Shown here: piece by piece, positions 5,270-8,788 of the stretch
Layout: each line of letters starts with the position of its first letter
Position numbering within the stretch: the stretch's first letter is position 1
DNA from: an uncultured Clostridiaceae bacterium
Lineage (GTDB): Bacteria; Bacillota; Clostridia; Lachnospirales; Lachnospiraceae
Assembly (NCBI GenBank): GCA_949948825.1
Contig: CATLIJ010000093.1
Span: 1-8,788, forward strand
Reading direction: 5' to 3'
Length of the DNA stretch: 8,788 bases
Program-made: the position numbers and the translations under genes
Notes under the pieces: generated by a model
The model's input: only the letters and a program-made list of their open reading frames with translations
What the model was told of the DNA's origin: nothing
Database searches by the model: none

Positions 5270-7855
5270 TTAACCCTTTCTTACCACATATTGCTTCACT
5301 GTTTTCTTTAGTAATTCCATATCAATGGGCTTTGCCAGATGAACATTCATTCCTGCCTCCAAAGCATCTCTTACATCCTCTGCAAATGCGTTTGCTGTCA
5401 TGGCAATAATCGGAATCTCTCCCGCATCCCTGCGCGGCAGAGCCCGGATAGCCCTGGCAGCCTCATAGCCATTCATAACCGGCATCTGAACATCCATCAA
5501 AATAGCGTCAAACTCCCCTTCCTCTGCTCTCTCGAACCGTTCCACTGCAAGCTGTCCATTCTCCACAATCTCACACTTTGCCTCCTCCATATCCAAAAGC
5601 TCCTGGAGAATCTCCCCATTGATCTCATTATCCTCTGCAACAAGAAACTGCAATCCCTTCAGGCTGTGTTCCTCCTCTGGATTCGCCAAAACCTTCCGGC
5701 CATTTTGCTCTGCCTGCATTTCCAAAATCTTTTCCTTCAAAGCAGACACAAAAAACGGTTTGGGCAGGAGATTGGCATTTCCCAAATGACGGGCCTCCTC
5801 CCTCACCTCACTTCCATCATAAGCAGTTAAAAACAAAATCGGCACAGATTCCGGTATAACCTCCCGAATCCTTTTTCCAGTGGTATCCCCATCCATATCC
5901 GGCATTCTCCAGTCCAGTAAAACCATATGATAAGGATTTTTTCTATCCCATGCCTCTTTTATCTGGCTGACTGCCTCTGAGCCTTGAAGGACTGTATCCA
6001 CAGTCACTCCTGTATCCTTCATCAGCACCTGAATGCCTTTACAGACCTCCCTGTCATCATCCACAGCCAAAATCCGGGAAATCCCGTTTTTTAACCAGAA
6101 TTCCTGGTCCGTCTGGCCATCTGGTATCCGAAGCTCCAGCTCCACCCGGAACAGGCTTCCCTTATGGAGCTCGCTGAACACCTCAATGGTGCCTCCCATA
6201 AGCTCCACAATATTTTTGGTGATCGCCATTCCCAGTCCGGTTCCCTGGATCTTATTTGTGGTGCTGTTCTCCGCCCTGGTAAAGGGGTCGAAAATCACCT
6301 TCAGATATTCCTTTGTCATGCCATATCCGTCATCCTCCACCTCAATCCGGATGTGCTCAAACTGGCTGGAACGCTGGGGCAGACCAATGATGCGAAACTG
6401 AATGTGGCCCTCGCTGGGAGTATATTTCACTGCATTGGAAAGCAGGTTGATCAGAATTTGATTGATTCTGGTTTCATCTCCCACCAGATACTCATGCTTG
6501 ATATCAGTTACCGTCACCTGAAAATCCTGATTTTTCTCTTTTGCCATCGGACGGATGATGGCATCAATGGAGGCTACCAGATTGCTCAGGGTAAACTCTC
6601 CGATGGTAAGCACCACTTTCCCGCTCTCAATCTTGGAAACATCCAAAACATCATTAATCAGGCTTAACAAATGCTGGCCGGATGCCAGAATCTTGCCTGT
6701 GTACTCCCGTACCTTCACAGGATTGTCTGCATCTTTGGCCAACAAGGTGGTAAAACCAAGAATTGCATTCATGGGAGTGCGGATGTCATGAGACATATTG
6801 GAGAGAAAGGTTGTCTTGGAATTGCTTGCAATCTGAGCTGCCTGCAATGCTTCTGCCAGCTGCCGGTTGTGAATCTCCCGTTCCCTCTCCCGCTCTCTCC
6901 GAAGCCGAATCCGCTGCCTTTGGTTCAAATAATATAATATGCAGCAAATGAAAAATGCTGCCAGCATAACCGCCACCACCAGAAGAATATTTTGATTAAC
7001 CGTCTTTCCCTCCTGCTGTATGGCATCAATCGGCACATGTCCCACCAGATAGATGGCTCCACCATTGACCGGCCACATATAAATCAGGGAGCTTTCATTC
7101 CGAATATCATGGTAAAACATAATATTCCCTCCCTGCTCTATGGCAGAAGCCACCTCCTTCTGAATACCTGCCTCAAGAATCCGGTTGGCACGGTAAAAAT
7201 CCTCCAGATTCAAATGGCCTGCATTCCGCTCTCCCATGCCCTTTGGCTTTAACACAAACCGATGATTGTTCGCTGCATCCATCAGGTACAGCATGCCGCT
7301 GTTATTGTATAATCCGTCTGGCAGAGTCTCTTCAAAAGAATCATAGATATATTCAATATAAAGAGTCCCCCTATTTGTGTTCCCTTTTGTAATCGGACAT
7401 TTCATGGTATAAGCCCAGGTTCCCATGCTGTTAATATAAGATTGGGAAACCGGCAGCCCCTCCACCAGATTTCCATCTGAAAAGTCCAGCTCCTCCGGAT
7501 AAAAGACCTCCCCGGTATTGGAAATCCCTTCTTTCCTTCCCGGCAGCAGAAGCGATGCCTTCACCATAGTCCGGTTCTGATCATAGGAGCGAATAAACTC
7601 CTCCGGGTCCTCCAGTCCTGCCAGCTCCTGTGCAATCAATTTCTGATACTCTGCTTCTTTCGAAAAAATAGCTTCCACGGTTCCCTGTATCAAATCCAGG
7701 CTTTTGCTTAAGTTATGAATGGCTGACTGAAGCATCTCATCCGAAAGCTTCCGTGCCACGGTAAATACCACTGTCCCCAAAATACCAAAAACCAATATAA
7801 CAGAAAGAAGTAAGGGAAACCCTTTCCTTCTTCTGATTTGTTTCTTTTTCTTCAT
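5270..7855 (-). CDS. Membrane-bound hybrid histidine kinase with two receiver domains
   Basis: An 861-residue sensor kinase. Domain order: basic N-terminus; membrane segment about 14-33; extracellular sensor about 34-285, probably a double-Cache fold; membrane segment about 288-310; Arg/Glu-rich helix 312-330; HisKA with S355-H356-D-I-R-T-P, His356 being the phospho-acceptor. The HATPase has N474 (N-box), D508-D-G510 and G538-T-G540-L-G542. Receiver 1 is about 593-712 (D599/D600, D648, T677, K699) and receiver 2 about 735-856 (E741/D742, D788, T820, K842). All catalytic positions are present, so the protein should be active. No HAMP, PAS or HPt domain and no DNA-binding output is seen, so a separate HPt protein and regulator elsewhere would be needed. 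The ATG at 7855 has GGAG 6 nt upstream. It is the first gene of an operon with the solute-binding lipoprotein, suggesting it senses that protein's ligand. Confidence 0.93.
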   Translation of the reverse strand: MKKKKQIRRRKGFPLLLSVILVFGILGTVVFTVARKLSDEMLQSAIHNLSKSLDLIQGTVEAIFSKEAEYQKLIAQELAGLEDPEEFIRSYDQNRTMVKASLLLPGRKEGISNTGEVFYPEELDFSDGNLVEGLPVSQSYINSMGTWAYTMKCPITKGNTNRGTLYIEYIYDSFEETLPDGLYNNSGMLYLMDAANNHRFVLKPKGMGERNAGHLNLEDFYRANRILEAGIQKEVASAIEQGGNIMFYHDIRNESSLIYMWPVNGGAIYLVGHVPIDAIQQEGKTVNQNILLVVAVMLAAFFICCILYYLNQRQRIRLRREREREREIHNRQLAEALQAAQIASNSKTTFLSNMSHDIRTPMNAILGFTTLLAKDADNPVKVREYTGKILASGQHLLSLINDVLDVSKIESGKVVLTIGEFTLSNLVASIDAIIRPMAKEKNQDFQVTVTDIKHEYLVGDETRINQILINLLSNAVKYTPSEGHIQFRIIGLPQRSSQFEHIRIEVEDDGYGMTKEYLKVIFDPFTRAENSTTNKIQGTGLGMAITKNIVELMGGTIEVFSELHKGSLFRVELELRIPDGQTDQEFWLKNGISRILAVDDDREVCKGIQVLMKDTGVTVDTVLQGSEAVSQIKEAWDRKNPYHMVLLDWRMPDMDGDTTGKRIREVIPESVPILFLTAYDGSEVREEARHLGNANLLPKPFFVSALKEKILEMQAEQNGRKVLANPEEEHSLKGLQFLVAEDNEINGEILQELLDMEEAKCEIVENGQLAVERFERAEEGEFDAILMDVQMPVMNGYEAARAIRALPRRDAGEIPIIAMTANAFAEDVRDALEAGMNVHLAKPIDMELLKKTVKQYVVRKG

Positions 7856-7909
7856 TCTAACTCCATTCCCCCCATTGTAGGAAAAACACTTTTTTGCTGC
7901 TTCTACTTT

Positions 7910-7938
7910 ATTCTATCATCTTAAACCAATTTTGGAAA
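7910..7938 (-). promoter_or_regulatory. Probable promoter of the kinase/binding-protein operon
   Basis: On the minus strand, TTTCCA (7933-7938) and TAGAAT (7910-7915) are separated by 17 nt, with TGA directly before the -10 (extended -10). The transcription start would be near 7903, leaving a leader of about 48 nt. A small inverted repeat CCAA-TT-TTGG (7926-7935) lies at the -35 edge. The -35 is weak, so an activator is possible. Confidence 0.5.
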
Positions 7939-7959
7939 TACAATAATTGCGAAATGTTG

Positions 7960-7988
7960 TTGTTACCTGGAAAAATACGAGTTATAAT
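7960..7988 (+). promoter_or_regulatory. Promoter of the NERD-domain gene
   Basis: TTGTTA (7960-7965) and a consensus TATAAT (7983-7988) are separated by 17 nt. The transcription start is expected near 7995, about 43 nt before the ATG at 8038. It stands back to back with the kinase promoter, the two -35 elements being about 21 nt apart. A 9-bp direct repeat AAAATACGA occurs at 7972-7980 and 8014-8022, flanking the -10. Confidence 0.68.
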
Positions 7989-8037
7989 GAAGAAATAAAC
8001 GACAAATTTTGACAAAATACGAAAGGAAACGCAGAAT

Positions 8038-8788
8038 ATGTACCTGTTTTTATTGATTGTAATTGCTGTTCTTCTCTTATATGTCCATTTAAAAAACAGC
8101 TACAGAAACACCGAATATTATCGCCAGACAAAAAATCCCTATTCTGCCCTGGAGCATGACAAGGGAAGATGGGGAGAATATTGTATTTTCAAATCCCTGA
8201 AATCTCTGAAAGGACATAAAAAATTTCTGTTTAACTGTTATCTCCCCAAACCAGACGGAGAAACAACCGAAGCAGATGTCATTCTTTTACACGAATCCGG
8301 GATCTATGTCTTTGAATCCAAAAATTACAGCGGCTGGATCTTTGGAGATGAGTCCCAGGAATATTGGGTCCAGGTTCTTCCGGCAGGAAGGGGAGAATCC
8401 GTAAAATCCCGCTTCTTTAATCCCACCCTTCAGAACAAAGTCCACCTGAAATGGCTCCGGGCTTTTTTGGAGAACTCCTCTCTGCCTGTGTACTCCTACA
8501 TTGTATTTGGCGACAGCTGCACCTTAAAGGACATCCGGCTGACCACCCAAAACCATGTGATTCTCCATCTTTGGGAGCTTTTTACATCGGTCCGGCAAAA
8601 TGCCGCCAAAAACAAAAAACAGCTTTTGCCAGAAGAAATTGACCATTTGTATGAGACTCTTTATCCTCTGACTCAGACAAAAGAAGAGGATAAGCAGGCT
8701 CACCAGGAAAGAATCTCCCGGTTGTATCAGGACCCGGAGGCTTGCGTCTTTAGCCATCCCAGCCACCCGGCAGCCCCTGATACCGCAT
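8038..8788 (+). CDS. Membrane-anchored NERD-domain (nuclease-related) protein, 3' end outside window
   Basis: 250 codons are open from ATG at 8038 to the window end without a stop, so the C-terminus is missing. Seen: one N-terminal membrane segment (residues 2-16) followed by basic residues, predicting a cytosolic body. The NERD domain then runs from about residue 40 to 160: G43-R-W-G46-E47, E78-A-D80-V-I-L-L, G88-I-Y-V-F-E93-S-K95 and N128-P-x2-Q132. The Glu47, Asp80 and Glu93-x-Lys95 set matches the restriction-endonuclease-like (D/E)xK active site proposed for NERD proteins, so a nuclease activity is plausible but unproved in most members. After residue 185 the sequence is polar and Lys/Glu-rich. 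AAAGGA lies 10 nt before the ATG, a slightly long but usable spacing. It is divergent from the kinase operon. Many NERD proteins carry an added C-terminal zinc-finger or helicase domain, which cannot be judged here. Confidence 0.87.
   Translation, partial: MYLFLLIVIAVLLLYVHLKNSYRNTEYYRQTKNPYSALEHDKGRWGEYCIFKSLKSLKGHKKFLFNCYLPKPDGETTEADVILLHESGIYVFESKNYSGWIFGDESQEYWVQVLPAGRGESVKSRFFNPTLQNKVHLKWLRAFLENSSLPVYSYIVFGDSCTLKDIRLTTQNHVILHLWELFTSVRQNAAKNKKQLLPEEIDHLYETLYPLTQTKEEDKQAHQERISRLYQDPEACVFSHPSHPAAPDTA

Noticed and set aside
6164..6667. 167-codon open frame antisense to the kinase ATPase region
   Set aside because: A mirror of a conserved coding region; the translation resembles no known family and no promoter or ribosome site precedes it.
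6888..6915. Short Arg-Glu repeat (residues about 316-327) as a tandem repeat of interest
   Set aside because: A charged coiled-coil style linker after the second membrane segment is common in sensor kinases and needs no special explanation.
8524..8766. 80-codon minus-strand open frame at the right edge
   Set aside because: Overlaps the NERD gene, whose plus-strand frame keeps conserved motifs and stays open throughout; the antisense frame has no supporting signal.

Overview
The window looks like chromosomal DNA of an anaerobic, gut-type Firmicute, most likely a Lachnospiraceae-like clostridium. That reading rests on purine-rich AAGGAG/GGAGG ribosome binding sites, sigma-A type promoters in AT-rich gaps, a rubrerythrin/rubredoxin module, a clostridial-style MATE exporter, a BarA-like hybrid histidine kinase and a NERD protein. 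I cannot fix the genus. No tRNA, rRNA, CRISPR array, insertion sequence or phage gene is visible.

Left part (1-2233): two divergent genes of the YhcH/YjgK/YiaL cupin family lie back to back. The left one (1..228, minus) is cut by the window edge and the right one (413..931, plus) is complete. The right gene converges, across a perfect 13-bp hairpin, on a 419-residue minus-strand gene (974..2233). That protein joins a calcineurin-like metallophosphoesterase to a complete rubrerythrin with its C-terminal rubredoxin knuckle. This fusion is the most unusual gene here.

Middle (2234-3935): a divergent promoter region separates the fusion gene from a MATE exporter (2467..3885, plus). The exporter's putative promoter carries an inverted repeat over the -10 position. 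A strong hairpin follows; its T-run lies on the minus strand, so it mainly terminates the operon arriving from the right.

Right part (3953-8788): a two-gene minus-strand operon encodes an 861-residue membrane hybrid histidine kinase (probable Cache-type sensor domain, HisKA, HATPase, two receivers) and, 3 nt later, a lipoprotein solute-binding protein. No permease or ATPase lies next to the binding protein, so it may be the kinase's ligand co-receptor. Divergent from this operon is a membrane-anchored NERD-domain (nuclease-related) protein, 8038 to the window end, cut at its 3' side. There is no gene-free stretch longer than about 235 bases.

I found no multi-gene defence system or other clearly new system. 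The best candidates for novelty are the phosphoesterase-rubrerythrin fusion, with substitutions at conserved metal-ligand positions, and the kinase/binding-protein sensor pair.
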